The notes below the pieces were generated by a model that worked only from the letters and a program-made list of their open reading frames with translations, did no database searches and was not told where the DNA came from. A stretch of DNA of 64,000 bases from Bacteroidales bacterium (GTDB lineage: Bacteria > Bacteroidota > Bacteroidia > Bacteroidales > VadinHA17): assembly GCA_016715075.1 (NCBI GenBank), contig JADKBK010000042.1, forward strand, positions 1 to 64,000. Reading direction: 5' to 3'. Position 1 is the first letter of the stretch, and each line of letters opens with the position of its first letter. Both the position numbers and the translations under genes were made by a program. This document shows, piece after piece, positions 44,464-53,024 of the stretch.

Positions 44464-44708
44464 GGAAATTGTGGGCTGCATTCCAAAAGACAAAACTAAC
44501 GATTTTTCAAATTACAGGGCAAAAATAAAAATCATTAGTTCAAAATAATTCACTTTATATCTGCATGATAATCAGGCATTGTGAAAATATTTTAAAAATA
44601 TTTGATTTTTCCGTGTCACAAAACGACAGGGATCGACATGTAACAAGGTAAATGATAAATGAACGAAGAATTACCCTGAATTAGTATAAATATAAAAAAA
44701 AGAAAATT
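44464..44708. other. Divergent promoter region between CHAT and peptide genes
   Basis: About 245 bases from which the CHAT gene (minus) and the peptide gene (plus) must be transcribed in opposite directions. No exact TTTG-N20-TAnnTTTG was seen for the peptide; its leader is A-rich (TAGTATAAATAT, then AAAAAAAAGAAAATT). A non-consensus promoter would be compatible with control by an alternative sigma factor such as the ECF at 40801. Confidence 0.4.
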
Positions 44709-44843
44709 ATGAAAGCCCTGAATTTCGAATCGACAAAAAGCATTTTTGATGAGTTTGTACTTACAAATGAAGAGATGATAACAGTACGTGGCGGAGATAA
44801 AGATCCAACTCCGATGCCTGCAACACCTCCCATTAAAATCTGA
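44709..44843 (+). CDS. Double-glycine leader precursor peptide (44 aa)
   Basis: A 45-codon frame too short for ordinary gene calls. The leader ends LTNEEMITVRGG, with Leu at -12, Thr at -11, Glu at -8, Met at -7, Val at -4 and Gly-Gly at -2/-1 relative to the cut. These are the positions recognised by C39 peptidases. Cleavage would release the 15-residue core DKDPTPMPATPPIKI, which is proline-rich, has no Cys and is barely charged. This leader type is common in Bacteroidetes natural-product and signalling peptides. A C39 exporter with an intact active site lies 4 kb away in the same locus. No peptide-modifying enzyme is nearby, so the product may be an unmodified peptide. An A-rich stretch precedes the ATG; there is no Shine-Dalgarno. 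Confidence 0.8.
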   Translation: MKALNFESTKSIFDEFVLTNEEMITVRGGDKDPTPMPATPPIKI

Positions 44844-45010
44844 TTTTTTAAGCAAACATCATATTTACGCCAACGCGTCAGTGGCGGATTTGTCTGACAA
44901 TATTTTTATATATTTATTGCACTTGGCATGATTAATCTGCAAGCCTGGATTTAAGTGACTGGCAGCCGGTTAATCAAACGAAATGAACTTCATGAAGTTT
45001 TAAATCGGAG

Positions 45011-45068
45011 GGTTTTGCATCCTGACCGTCCACTCCCGGATTTTTCCGGGATGGATAAATGCAAAACC
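45011..45068. repeat. Nested hairpin
   Basis: Outer arms GGTTTTGCAT (45011-45020) and ATGCAAAACC (45059-45068) pair perfectly over 10 bp. Inside them TCCCGGA (45034-45040) and TCCGGGA (45045-45051) form a 7-bp stem with a TTTT loop. It follows the peptide gene by 168 bases. It is not followed by a T-run, so it is not an ordinary terminator; it could be a processing, regulatory or mobile-element structure. Confidence 0.65.
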
Positions 45069-45106
45069 CGGGGTTAAAACAGATTGAAATGCAATTGAGG
45101 GAATAT

Positions 45107-45301
45107 GAATTCTCATTTTGTGGGAATTATAATTTCTTAATAGTCGGGATGATGAATTCTCATTTTGGGGAATTATCATTTCTTGATAGACGGGATGATG
45201 AATTCTCATTTTGGGGAATTATCATTTCTTGATAGACGGGAATATAACTTCTCATTCTGAGGAATTATAATTTCTCAATGGACGGGAATTTGAATTCTCA
45301 A
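45107..45301 (+). repeat. Tandem 46-bp repeat array (4 full units plus a partial)
   Basis: Units begin at 45107, 45154, 45200, 45246 and 45292 (the last only about 10 bases), so the period is 47 then 46. The consensus unit starts GAATTCTCATTTTGGGGAAT and goes on through TATCATTTCTTGATAGACGGG. The two central units are identical, and the outer ones differ at several positions. There are no spacers, so it is not CRISPR. It ends 26 bases before the ATG of the anti-sigma gene, a typical place for a multi-site operator or a phase-variable leader. Confidence 0.85.
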
Positions 45302-45327
45302 TAATTGTCAACTATATTATAATACAT

Positions 45328-46073
45328 ATGAAAACAATCGATTTTTCACATTTCATTGAAAAGTATATTGCCGGCGAGATGGGAGAAGATGAGAAGCAAT
45401 GGTTCGAAAAAGAACTCGAGGGCAATGCAAATCTCCGTGCTGAGGTTGATCTCAGAAAAAAAACAGATCTGGTACTTAAGAACCAGAATATAATCACATT
45501 AAGGAATAAGCTTTCAGTTATTGAAAACAACGTCGTGAAGCTGAAATTAGTGTTACCTCTTCATCACGACCTCTTTATTTCAGATATGCGGCAGCACTGG
45601 CGGTAATGGCAGTGATCGGAGGTACATTCCTTTACTCAGGTAAAAACCAGGGAGGTGATGTGATCGACCGGTACTATAAAATTTATGAACCACCTACAAG
45701 TCAAAGGTCAGGAATTATTGAAGCGAATGCAGATTTCACTCTTGCATTGGAATTTTACAATACTAATGACTTTGCCAATGCTGCACTGTTTTTCAGCAAA
45801 GTTGTAGAGAGCAATCCAAAAGATATGCAATCTGTTCTGCTGAACGGAGTATCAAACTTTGAGGATAAGAAATATCCGGAGGCAAAACTATCATTTTCGA
45901 CTGTAATTGCTGATAACAACAACCTTTTCATAGAGACAGCCAAATGGTACCTGGCACTCTGCTACGTAAAAACGAATGAAAAAGAGAAGGCAATAAATCA
46001 GTTGCAGATCATTACCAGGGAGGATGGCATTTACAGCAAAGATGCCGGAAAGATCTTAAGAAAACTTAAATAA
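45328..46073 (+). CDS. Anti-sigma-like membrane protein with periplasmic TPRs (one frameshift)
   Basis: Two abutting frames (45328-45606 and 45606-46073) make one protein of about 248 residues if one base is restored near 45553-45558. The first 80 residues are cytoplasmic and match the start of Bacteroidetes anti-sigma-like proteins (FIEKYIAGEMGEDEKQWFEKELEGN, then LRKKTDLVLKNQ). A membrane helix follows (YAAALAVMAVIGGTFLYSG, about 86-104). The remaining periplasmic part has two or three TPR units (FTLALEFYNTNDFANAALFFSKVVE, WYLALCYVKTNEKEKAINQL). The arrangement fits a protein that holds the ECF factor through its cytoplasmic part and senses through its TPR part. It is preceded by the 46-bp repeats and followed 20 bases later by the kinase. 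Confidence 0.75.
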
Positions 46074-46093
46074 ACAGACAGAGGCTGTACATT

Positions 46094-46930
46094 ATGTTTG
46101 ACTTGTCAATATCGGAGAATTGTGCTGGGGAGAATTCCAGGATCAACAAGATTGATTCCGGAACGGAGAAGGATACATTGAGGAATATTACGATAAATTG
46201 TCCGTCACTCATAACCGGGATGTCTCATGAGATGCGAACTCATATGAATGCCGTTGTTGCTTTTTCCTACCTGATGAAAGACAGTTGCTGCAGCAACTCA
46301 GACAGAGAGGAATTCAGCAATCAGATTCTGAGTTCATGTGAACAACTTATAGGGCTTTTTGACAGTTTCCTTGATTCAGCAATCATTGATTTGGGTAATT
46401 CAAAGAGTGATTCAAGGATATGCAAACTCAATAACATGCTTGACGACCTTCTTTCCGAATTCAGGGAAATACTAAGGAGGGAAGGTCAGAAGGAACTGGA
46501 ACTCATTAATGAGGGCCAGGTTTCGGATATCTCCGAAGTTTTTCTGGACAAACACCGGGTTTTCAGGGTTATCCGGAGTTTATTCCAGAATGCTGTAAAG
46601 AACACAAAATCTGGTTATATTAAAGTCGGTTACCATTTCAGGGATGACACTATAACCTTTTTTGTACTCGATTCCGGCCAGGGTTACTTTAAATGCAAAG
46701 AATTTCTTCACACTGAGGATCTGAATGACTCGCTAGTCCAGCACAATGACATGTATACAGCGATCAACCTTACCCTGGCCAAGAAGCTTATTCATATGTT
46801 GGGTGGTACAATCTGGATAGAATGCAACGGACTCACAGGGTCCGCAGTCTATTTCTCCGTTCCTGCAAAGGCGGCGGGCGCCACCGACATTAAAATTAAT
46901 AAATACATTAATACCGTGATTGCTATCTGA
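46094..46930 (+). CDS. Soluble histidine kinase
   Basis: A 278-residue sensor-less histidine kinase. The phosphoacceptor H-box is GMSHEMRTHMNAVVAFSYL, followed by the rest of the DHp helices. The ATPase domain shows the N-box VIRSLFQNAVKNTKSGYIKVGY, a G1-like FVLDSGQGYF, and LTLAKKLIHMLGGTIWIECNGLTGSAVYFSVP. There is no membrane helix and no input domain, so it must be driven by a partner protein. It is probably co-transcribed with the anti-sigma gene and is followed by a terminator. No response regulator is adjacent; a lone receiver lies at 52120. Confidence 0.85.
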   Translation: MFDLSISENCAGENSRINKIDSGTEKDTLRNITINCPSLITGMSHEMRTHMNAVVAFSYLMKDSCCSNSDREEFSNQILSSCEQLIGLFDSFLDSAIIDLGNSKSDSRICKLNNMLDDLLSEFREILRREGQKELELINEGQVSDISEVFLDKHRVFRVIRSLFQNAVKNTKSGYIKVGYHFRDDTITFFVLDSGQGYFKCKEFLHTEDLNDSLVQHNDMYTAINLTLAKKLIHMLGGTIWIECNGLTGSAVYFSVPAKAAGATDIKINKYINTVIAI

Positions 46931-46977
46931 AAAAGCAATAATTTATTTCAATGTCTGCGTGAATCTAATTTCACAAA

Positions 46978-47005
46978 ATGGTCACTTTTATAAGTGGCCA
47001 TTTTT
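46978..47005. terminator. Rho-independent terminator, bidirectional
   Basis: ATGGTCACTT (46978-46987) and AAGTGGCCAT (46992-47001) pair with a single G-T and a TTAT loop, flanked by A-run and T-run. It lies between the convergent kinase and PorE-like genes and can serve both. Confidence 0.85.
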
Positions 47006-48941
47006 CATTTTACGCTCTGGATTATCTTTGCTTCTGTGCGCCGGTTAAGTCTTCTGCCCTCTTCAGTAATATTATCACCAATAGGAGAAGTATTACCATA
47101 TCCTTTCGATTTCAGTCTGTCAGCTGAAATGCCCCTGTTTATGAGATAGCTTACGACCGACATAGCTCTTTTTTCTGAAAGTGAAAGATTATATTCCTTT
47201 GATCCGGTTGCATCAGTATACCCCCCTATTTCAATCAGCAGCCCTTTATTATCGATAAGAAGGTCGGCAAGTGTATTAAGTTCTGACATTGATTCCTTTT
47301 TCAGTTCCCAGGAGTCGATCTCATAAAATACATTCGTAAGCAGCATCGTCTCCCCCACTTTTAAGGGGCTGAGGCTAATCTTTTTGACATAAGGCTGGAT
47401 AGCAGGATGCTCTCCTTCAAACATAAAATTTTCCGAATAGAACAGATAACCTGCCTTGCTTACATTTATCCCGTAATTATATCCCGACGGAAGACAGACA
47501 AGAAAATTACCATTTCCATCTGTCGAACTTCTGATAGTTACTTTATTCGTTGAAAGATTTATTAATTCATATTTAGCTTTCAATAATCTGCCCGATTCCT
47601 TATCATATACTTTCCCCTTAAGATAGGAGACAGCAGCAGGCCTGACAGATTCATAAAGGTCGAAATAGAATATATCTTTTCCGTTAATTTTATCCCGGAT
47701 TGAAGAAAAATAGGCTTTCTGCCCTCCGGATTCAATGACAAGTCCCATCTCATCATTGTATGTATTAATAGGATAGCCCAGATTTTGCGGATCTGACCAC
47801 GAGCTATCACTGTTCATCCTGGTCATGAAAATATCAAAGCCGCCAAGCCCGGTTCTGCCATCAGATGCAAAATAGAGGGTTTTTCCATCAAAATGAATAA
47901 AGGGAGACATTTCATCGCCATCAGTATTTATTTTATCACCCATATTTACAGGAGTCATCCATTCATTCTTTTCATTCATGAGTGAATACCAAAGATCTTT
48001 GGCACCTATCCCACCCGGTCTGCTACTGGAGAAAAAGAGTATTTTTCCATCGGCGCTTATTGAAGGCTGTGACTCCCAGTAGGATGAGTTTACAGGAGAA
48101 CGGAGGTTATAAGGCTCTGTCCATTTTCCGTCATTGAATGAGGAGAAATATATATCGCAGCTACCCACCCCTCCGGGTCTGTCACAGGCTGTAAAATACA
48201 TATATCTTCCGTTGGATGAAAGTGTCTGGGCTCCTTCATTCTGCCTGGTATTCAGTGGAGTACCAGCATTAACTGATTTTTGCCAGGCATCATCAGTATA
48301 ATAACTTAAAAGAAATCTTCCTGGAGGAATTCCTTGGAGGAGGAACCGCTATGAGAGACAGGCTGCCTCGTAAACATAAGGGTCTGTCCATCCGCTGTTA
48401 TTGAAGGCCAATACTCATCATCAGTGGTATTTATTGCACCTCCGATATTAACCGGATTAAAAGGGACTGGGTTCTTCAGCGCATTAATTGAAAATTCACA
48501 ATTTCTGACATTCTTAAGTGCAACAGTTCTGTTTTTCTCAGACATCCCCTTCTGCCAGAGGTATACATTAAAATGTACCAGGGCTCCTGCATATTCGCCG
48601 GATTTCATTTCAGCCATGCCCAGACTGAAAAAAACCTGTTTGAAGAACATTGAATCAAGCTTAACGGCTTTTCTGTAATTCGCAACAGCTTCAGTGTATC
48701 TTCGTTGTTTTGCCATTAATTCCCCGAGCATAATATATGCTTCAAAGAACTCCCCGTCGGCAGAGATAGCCTCCTTAAAAGATAATTCAGCCTTCGCAAA
48801 GTCGAAATAATCATAAGAGGTAACACCCTCATTATACATTTTCAGAGCCTTGTTTGACCTGGTATGGAAGCTCTGGGAATAAGATATGCCTGATGCAGCA
48901 AAAAAAGTAATCAGTATAAATATTGCAGTCAGCTGTTTCAT
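47005..48941 (-). CDS. PorE-like TPR/PD40/OmpA protein (one frameshift)
   Basis: One protein of about 645 residues when the A4 run at 48308-48311 gains a base. It has a signal peptide (AIFILITFFAASGISYSQS), TPR units at about 30-150 (KLDSMFFKQVFFSLGMAEMKSGEY), and a beta-propeller of PD40 blades (YWPSITADGQTLMFTRQ, QPSISADGKILFFSSSRPGG, MSPFIHFDGKTLYFASDG). A carboxypeptidase-like module follows (SYLKGKVYDKESGRLL), and the C-terminal OmpA peptidoglycan-binding domain has FYEIDSWELKKES and GYTDATGSKEYNLSLSEKRA. The domain order is that of PorE of the type IX secretion system, which anchors the machine to peptidoglycan. Related OmpA/PD40 proteins exist outside T9SS, and no other por gene is in the window, so the name stays tentative. 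Confidence 0.8.
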
Positions 48942-48948
48942 CTAAGCC

Positions 48949-49560
48949 TCAGGGTATATGCATATATTTGTGGACCTGAAGGGAAATTCGCCATTTCGGA
49001 TTTGCCTTTATATATTCCACAATCTCCGGAATAATTATACCGAACCTGCTCCATTCCGGTTGAAGATATAAGCGACATGTGTCCGTTACCATACTCCTGT
49101 ATTTCTCAGCCCAGTCAAAATCACTTTCGTCCTGAATAATAACCTTCAACTCATCAGCCCTGCCGCAAATATCATCCACAGGAGGCATATTCTTTTTCGG
49201 TGAAAGACATATCCAGTCCCACATTCCACTCAGCGGATACGCTCCGGAAGTTTCAATAAAGGTATTAATTTTATTTTTCTTCAATCCGTTACACAGATAA
49301 TCAAGATTCCACATAAGGGGCTCTCCGCCTGTAACAACTACAGAATCTGTGCCGGATTTTAACACATTTCCGATAATCTCATCAGTATGGATCATCGGAT
49401 GGATTTCCTGATTCCATGAGAATCTTGAATCGCACCAGCTGCAACCAACATCACATCCACCCAGTCGTACAAAATATGCAGCCCTGCCTGTATGATAACC
49501 TTCTCCCTGTAATGAAAAGAATTCTTCAACAAGCGGCAGCCTGATTCCTTCTGTTGTCAT
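48949..49560 (-). CDS. queE: 7-carboxy-7-deazaguanine synthase
   Basis: A 203-residue radical SAM enzyme. The cluster motif is Cx3Cx2C in GGCDVGCSWCDSRFSW; SAM binding is shown by VVVTGGEPLMWN. FFSLQGEGYHTGRAAYFVRLGGC is typical of QueE, and the chain ends with ISLQVHKYMHIP, close to the QueE consensus LQxHK. It converts 6-carboxy-tetrahydropterin to 7-carboxy-7-deazaguanine in the queuosine/preQ1 pathway. It lies 7 bases upstream of the PorE-like gene. Other que genes are not in the window. Confidence 0.93.
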   Translation of the reverse strand: MTTEGIRLPLVEEFFSLQGEGYHTGRAAYFVRLGGCDVGCSWCDSRFSWNQEIHPMIHTDEIIGNVLKSGTDSVVVTGGEPLMWNLDYLCNGLKKNKINTFIETSGAYPLSGMWDWICLSPKKNMPPVDDICGRADELKVIIQDESDFDWAEKYRSMVTDTCRLYLQPEWSRFGIIIPEIVEYIKANPKWRISLQVHKYMHIP

Positions 49561-49629
49561 ATCCCAAATTTAGCAATTTTGTTTAACAGGATAGTATTTT
49601 GATTATTACATAAAACCTGAGCGACCTGA

Positions 49630-50746
49630 TCACTTAACAGGTTGTGACAATTGAATCTTCATAAGGTTCAAAAATTCTTCGTAAAAAAAAGTATTATCGT
49701 GAATGCCTGAGAATTTTTCCGCACCGGGTCCAAAAGAAAATATGGGTACCATAACAGCTGTATGATCACCATCGGTAAATTTCACTTCAACTTTATGGTC
49801 AGTCATACTTCCGCCTGTAAGTGCGATACCTCCAGTCTCATGATCAGCAGTTACAACTATCAGTGTATTCTTATTTCCGGATGCAAAATTCGCAGCAACT
49901 CCAATAGCATTATCAAGATCCATCATCTCTGTTACCACATATTCAATATTTTGTGCATGGCCTCCCCAGTCGATCTGTGATCCTTCAACCATCAGGAAAA
50001 AAGCCCTTGTCATTTTTACTCAGAGTCTCTATTGCTTTTCGTGTCATTTCAGCCAGTGCTCCTGTCCGTCCAGCTGTAACCGGAGGCATATGTTCTTTAG
50101 CCAGCAGGGCGGCAAGTTTTTTTGATTCAGACTTCTTCATATCCTCAAGTGTATAAACCACATCAAAACCCTGCTGTTTCAGGTTAATAGTGAGGTCAGC
50201 GCTGTCCTTTCTGACCCTGAAATGGTTCTCTCCACCACCGATAAAGACGTCGACAGTCCCATTCAGAAAATCCCTGGCAATATCTTCGTAGTTCCCTCTC
50301 CCCGCGTTATGTGCGACAAAGGATGCCGGCGTTGCATGTGTTATTGCGCTGGTACTTACAACTCCTGTGGCATAACCATTTTTATGGGCTAATTCCAATA
50401 TTGAATTCACGACTGAACTGTCAGGCCTTACTCCTATCATTCCGTTATTTGTTTTCGTTCCGCAGGCAATTGCAGTGCCACCTGCACCGGAATCTGTTAT
50501 GTAGCTGTCGGCTGAATAGGTTTTGGAAAATCCGGAGTAGGGAAATGTTTCCAGATAAAAAGGTACCTGACTGACAGTCATGCCCGCGTAGACCTGGGAG
50601 ACCCCCATTCCATCACCAATAAAAAGAATAATATTTTTTAATGATTTAACTTTTCCGGTCTTTTCCGTCCTGCCATTCCATTCGAATCCGGTTAGCATTA
50701 CTACAGATATCATGAGCAATGCATGAAGAGTGTTCTTTTTAATCAT
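49630..50746 (-). CDS. phoA: Alkaline phosphatase (one frameshift)
   Basis: PhoA-family alkaline phosphatase of about 370 residues from the ATG at 50746, which opens a signal peptide (LHALLMISVVMLTGF). The frame breaks by one extra base at the A6/GG run 49995-50002; the repaired sequence reads GFFLMVEGSQIDWGGHAQN. Metal and nucleophile motifs are present: IILFIGDGMGVSQ, the serine in ITDSGAGGTAIACGTKT, and VVTADHETGGIAL with metal His. It hydrolyses phosphomonoesters in the periplasm. The protein is shorter than the E. coli enzyme but within the Bacteroidetes range. It stands alone and divergent from NamZ. Confidence 0.85.
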
Positions 50747-50927
50747 ACCTGGTTTTAAAATTAAAATTACAGACTGCAAAGATATTTATTTAATCCTCCG
50801 ATATAAAAGATTTGTTGTCAGGATTTGCAAAACCAAACTTATGAAAGAATAATATCATTTTATATAATCAGTGCCATATATTGATCAATCCTGTCTGTTA
50901 ATTATATTTGCCTTTAAATACAGAAAT

Positions 50928-52103
50928 ATGGTAATAACAGGTCTTGAGGCTTTTCTTGACAGATTTCCCGTGGAATTGAAAGGGAAGAGGATTGGAATTT
51001 TATGTCATGCCCCGAGCATTACAAGGAAATTTGATCACATTACCGAAATTTTTCACCGCTCTTCCGAGTGCAGGATGACAGCGATCTTTGGTCCCCAGCA
51101 CGGAATTCATGGCCAGACTCAGGATAACATGATAGAGTGGCAGAGTATAAGGCATCCTGAATTTGACATACCTGTTTTCAGCCTGTATGGGGAGCACCGG
51201 AAACCAACTGCCCTGATGCTTGAGGAGATTGATGCCCTGGTAATTGATCTTCAGGATGTCGGGACAAGGATATATACCTATGTATGGACAATGAAGCTCT
51301 GTATGGAAGCCTGTTCTGAAGCCGGTATACCTGTCTGGATACTTGACCGTCCCAATCCTGCAGGTTCTCTTCCTTTTGACGGACCAGTACTGAAGAAGGA
51401 TTATTTCACATTTGTGGGCGGAGCTTCAATTCCACTATGTCACAGGATGACCTTAGGGGAAATAGCATTATGGTTAAATGAAGAATACTACCCCCGGGCA
51501 CGGGTTCATATAGTCTGGATGAAAAACTGGAAAAGAACTCTGCAATATGGAGATACAGGGCTTCCCTGGGTCTTGCCATCACCAAATATGCCCTCACCAC
51601 AGACTACCATTGTATATCCTGGCACAGTTCTTATTGAGGCCTTAAATTTGTCAGAAGGAAGAGGAACAACAATTCCCTTTGAGCTCTTCGGGGCTCCGTT
51701 CATTAATGCTGATAAGCTTAAGAATAATCTTCAGCAAAGGGCATTAAAAGGATGCAGCTTCAGAATACATAACTTCATACCAACATTTCACAAATTTGCC
51801 GGAGAGCTATGCAACGGACTTCAGTTGCATGTCACTGATATCAGTCAATTCAGGCCTGTAGAAACAGGGCTTGAGATATTTGATGCCATCATTGAGACAA
51901 CACCTGAGGGTTCACTCACCTTCAACCCTCCTCCTTACGAATATGAGAATCATCTTATGCCTTTTGATATTCTGGCGGGCGACTCAGGAATGAGAGAATG
52001 TCTTGTAAACAGAAAGGATCTCAGGATTGAAACAGAGAGATGGAAAAGTGAAACAGAACTATTCAGAAGTGAATTCAGCCGCAGAGCATATTACCAGGAG
52101 TGA
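50928..52103 (+). CDS. namZ: Exo-beta-N-acetylmuramidase (DUF1343)
   Basis: From the ATG at 50928 (the frame opens at 50871 but those residues do not match the family) about 391 residues. Family landmarks are MVITGLEAFLDRF, ILCHAPSIT, TAIFGPQHGIHGQTQDNM, VFSLYGEHRKPTA, ALVIDLQDVGTRIYTYVWTM, VWILDRPNPAGSLPFDGPVL, and LPSPNMPSPQTTIVYPGT. DUF1343 proteins were identified as NamZ, an exo-lytic muramidase releasing MurNAc from the non-reducing end of glycan strands, used in peptidoglycan recycling. No signal peptide is seen at this start, in contrast to exported homologues. A cytoplasmic role or a missed start further upstream is possible. Confidence 0.85.
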   Translation: MVITGLEAFLDRFPVELKGKRIGILCHAPSITRKFDHITEIFHRSSECRMTAIFGPQHGIHGQTQDNMIEWQSIRHPEFDIPVFSLYGEHRKPTALMLEEIDALVIDLQDVGTRIYTYVWTMKLCMEACSEAGIPVWILDRPNPAGSLPFDGPVLKKDYFTFVGGASIPLCHRMTLGEIALWLNEEYYPRARVHIVWMKNWKRTLQYGDTGLPWVLPSPNMPSPQTTIVYPGTVLIEALNLSEGRGTTIPFELFGAPFINADKLKNNLQQRALKGCSFRIHNFIPTFHKFAGELCNGLQLHVTDISQFRPVETGLEIFDAIIETTPEGSLTFNPPPYEYENHLMPFDILAGDSGMRECLVNRKDLRIETERWKSETELFRSEFSRRAYYQE

Positions 52104-52119
52104 GATTCTGAATATCAGT

Positions 52120-52515
52120 TCACAGTCTTCGCTTCCTGAAAATATTTGATTTCAGTTTATCTACAAGGACTTGTGAGATTATCGGTTTGATCATATAATC
52201 GTCGAAGCCTGATTCCAGTATCTTTTCCTTTTCGTCCATCAGTCCGTAGGCTGTCTGGGCAATAATGATCACATCTTCCCTGAATTGACGTATTCTGCGG
52301 GCTGTTGCATAGCCATCCAATACAGGAAGCTGTATGTCCATGAGAATAACATCTATATCAGGATTTTCCATTGCAATGTCAATTGCCTCCTGTCCGTCAC
52401 CGGCATTAAGAGCTATCACTTCTGATTTTTCAAGTATCTTATTCAGATATAACCTGCTGGAGAAATCATCTTCAACAATAAGTATTTTTATTCCTTTCAG
52501 CGATTCATTTATCAT
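52120..52515 (-). CDS. Stand-alone response regulator receiver
   Basis: A 131-residue CheY-like receiver without an output domain. The acidic pocket is in ILIVEDDFSS (Glu15, Asp16, Asp17), the phospho-acceptor is Asp60 in ILMDIQLPVLDG, and the conserved Lys is in YMIKPI. It ends with a basic tail NIFRKRRL. It could pass a signal from a hybrid or soluble kinase; the sensor-less kinase at 46094 is the nearest candidate. Its neighbour, 11 bases upstream, is a GroES-like gene with the same orientation, which suggests co-transcription. Confidence 0.88.
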   Translation of the reverse strand: MINESLKGIKILIVEDDFSSRLYLNKILEKSEVIALNAGDGQEAIDIAMENPDIDVILMDIQLPVLDGYATARRIRQFREDVIIIAQTAYGLMDEKEKILESGFDDYMIKPIISQVLVDKLKSNIFRKRRL

Positions 52516-52526
52516 TCAGGATGTGT

Positions 52527-52922
52527 TTATTCAAAAAGTCCGTTATCTCTTAAAAGTAGTAGTATTGCAGAGTGAGATACCACAACATATTTCTCACTAT
52601 TGAATTCGATCTCAATGGCGCTGTTTTGCAAATATACAGCCTGATCACCTGCCTTAGGCTGAAGTGGAACATATTTTGGCTCATCCGATCTGTTTTTCCA
52701 TGGTTCATCCACATCATTGACAGACGGAATAGGATAACCAGGTCCAACTTTCATCACATAGCCTATCTGCACTTTTTCATTCTCATTCACTCCGGGAGGA
52801 AGTAATAAACCGCTTTTGGTCTTTGACTGCGGAACTTTTGGCCTGATAAGTATCCTGTCGCCGATTACAATAAGTTTATCCAAATCCTTCTCATCTAACA
52901 ATACGCTCATGTCTAATGTCAA
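52527..52922 (-). CDS. GroES-like co-chaperonin paralogue
   Basis: A 131-residue protein of the chaperonin 10 family. The family opening is VIGDRILIRPKVPQSKTKSGLLLPPGVNENEKVQIGYVMKVGPG, and the closing part has GDQAVYLQNSAIEIEFNSEKYVVVSHSAILLLL. It is about 35 residues longer than GroES, with an insertion VNDVDEPWKNRSDEPKYVPLQPKA where GroES has the roof loop. No groL is adjacent, so it is probably a paralogue rather than the main co-chaperonin. The extended form is found in several Bacteroidetes, and its partner is unknown. Confidence 0.8.
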   Translation of the reverse strand: MTLDMSVLLDEKDLDKLIVIGDRILIRPKVPQSKTKSGLLLPPGVNENEKVQIGYVMKVGPGYPIPSVNDVDEPWKNRSDEPKYVPLQPKAGDQAVYLQNSAIEIEFNSEKYVVVSHSAILLLLRDNGLFE

Positions 52923-53024
52923 TTATCAACAAAATTATCATTTTTTACTTTAATCACTCACCTGAAGAAGAGTTTTAATTAATATTGTACCCGCAGGCAG
53001 AGATAAAAACTGTCGTTCAGTTAA

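Noticed and set aside
45107..45301. CRISPR array
   Set aside because: The units repeat directly without spacers, the period is 46-47, and no cas gene is near.
45328..46073. Two separate small genes (45328-45606 and 45606-46073)
   Set aside because: Reading on from the first frame after one base gives a continuous anti-sigma / membrane helix / TPR protein, and the second frame alone would begin inside the membrane helix.
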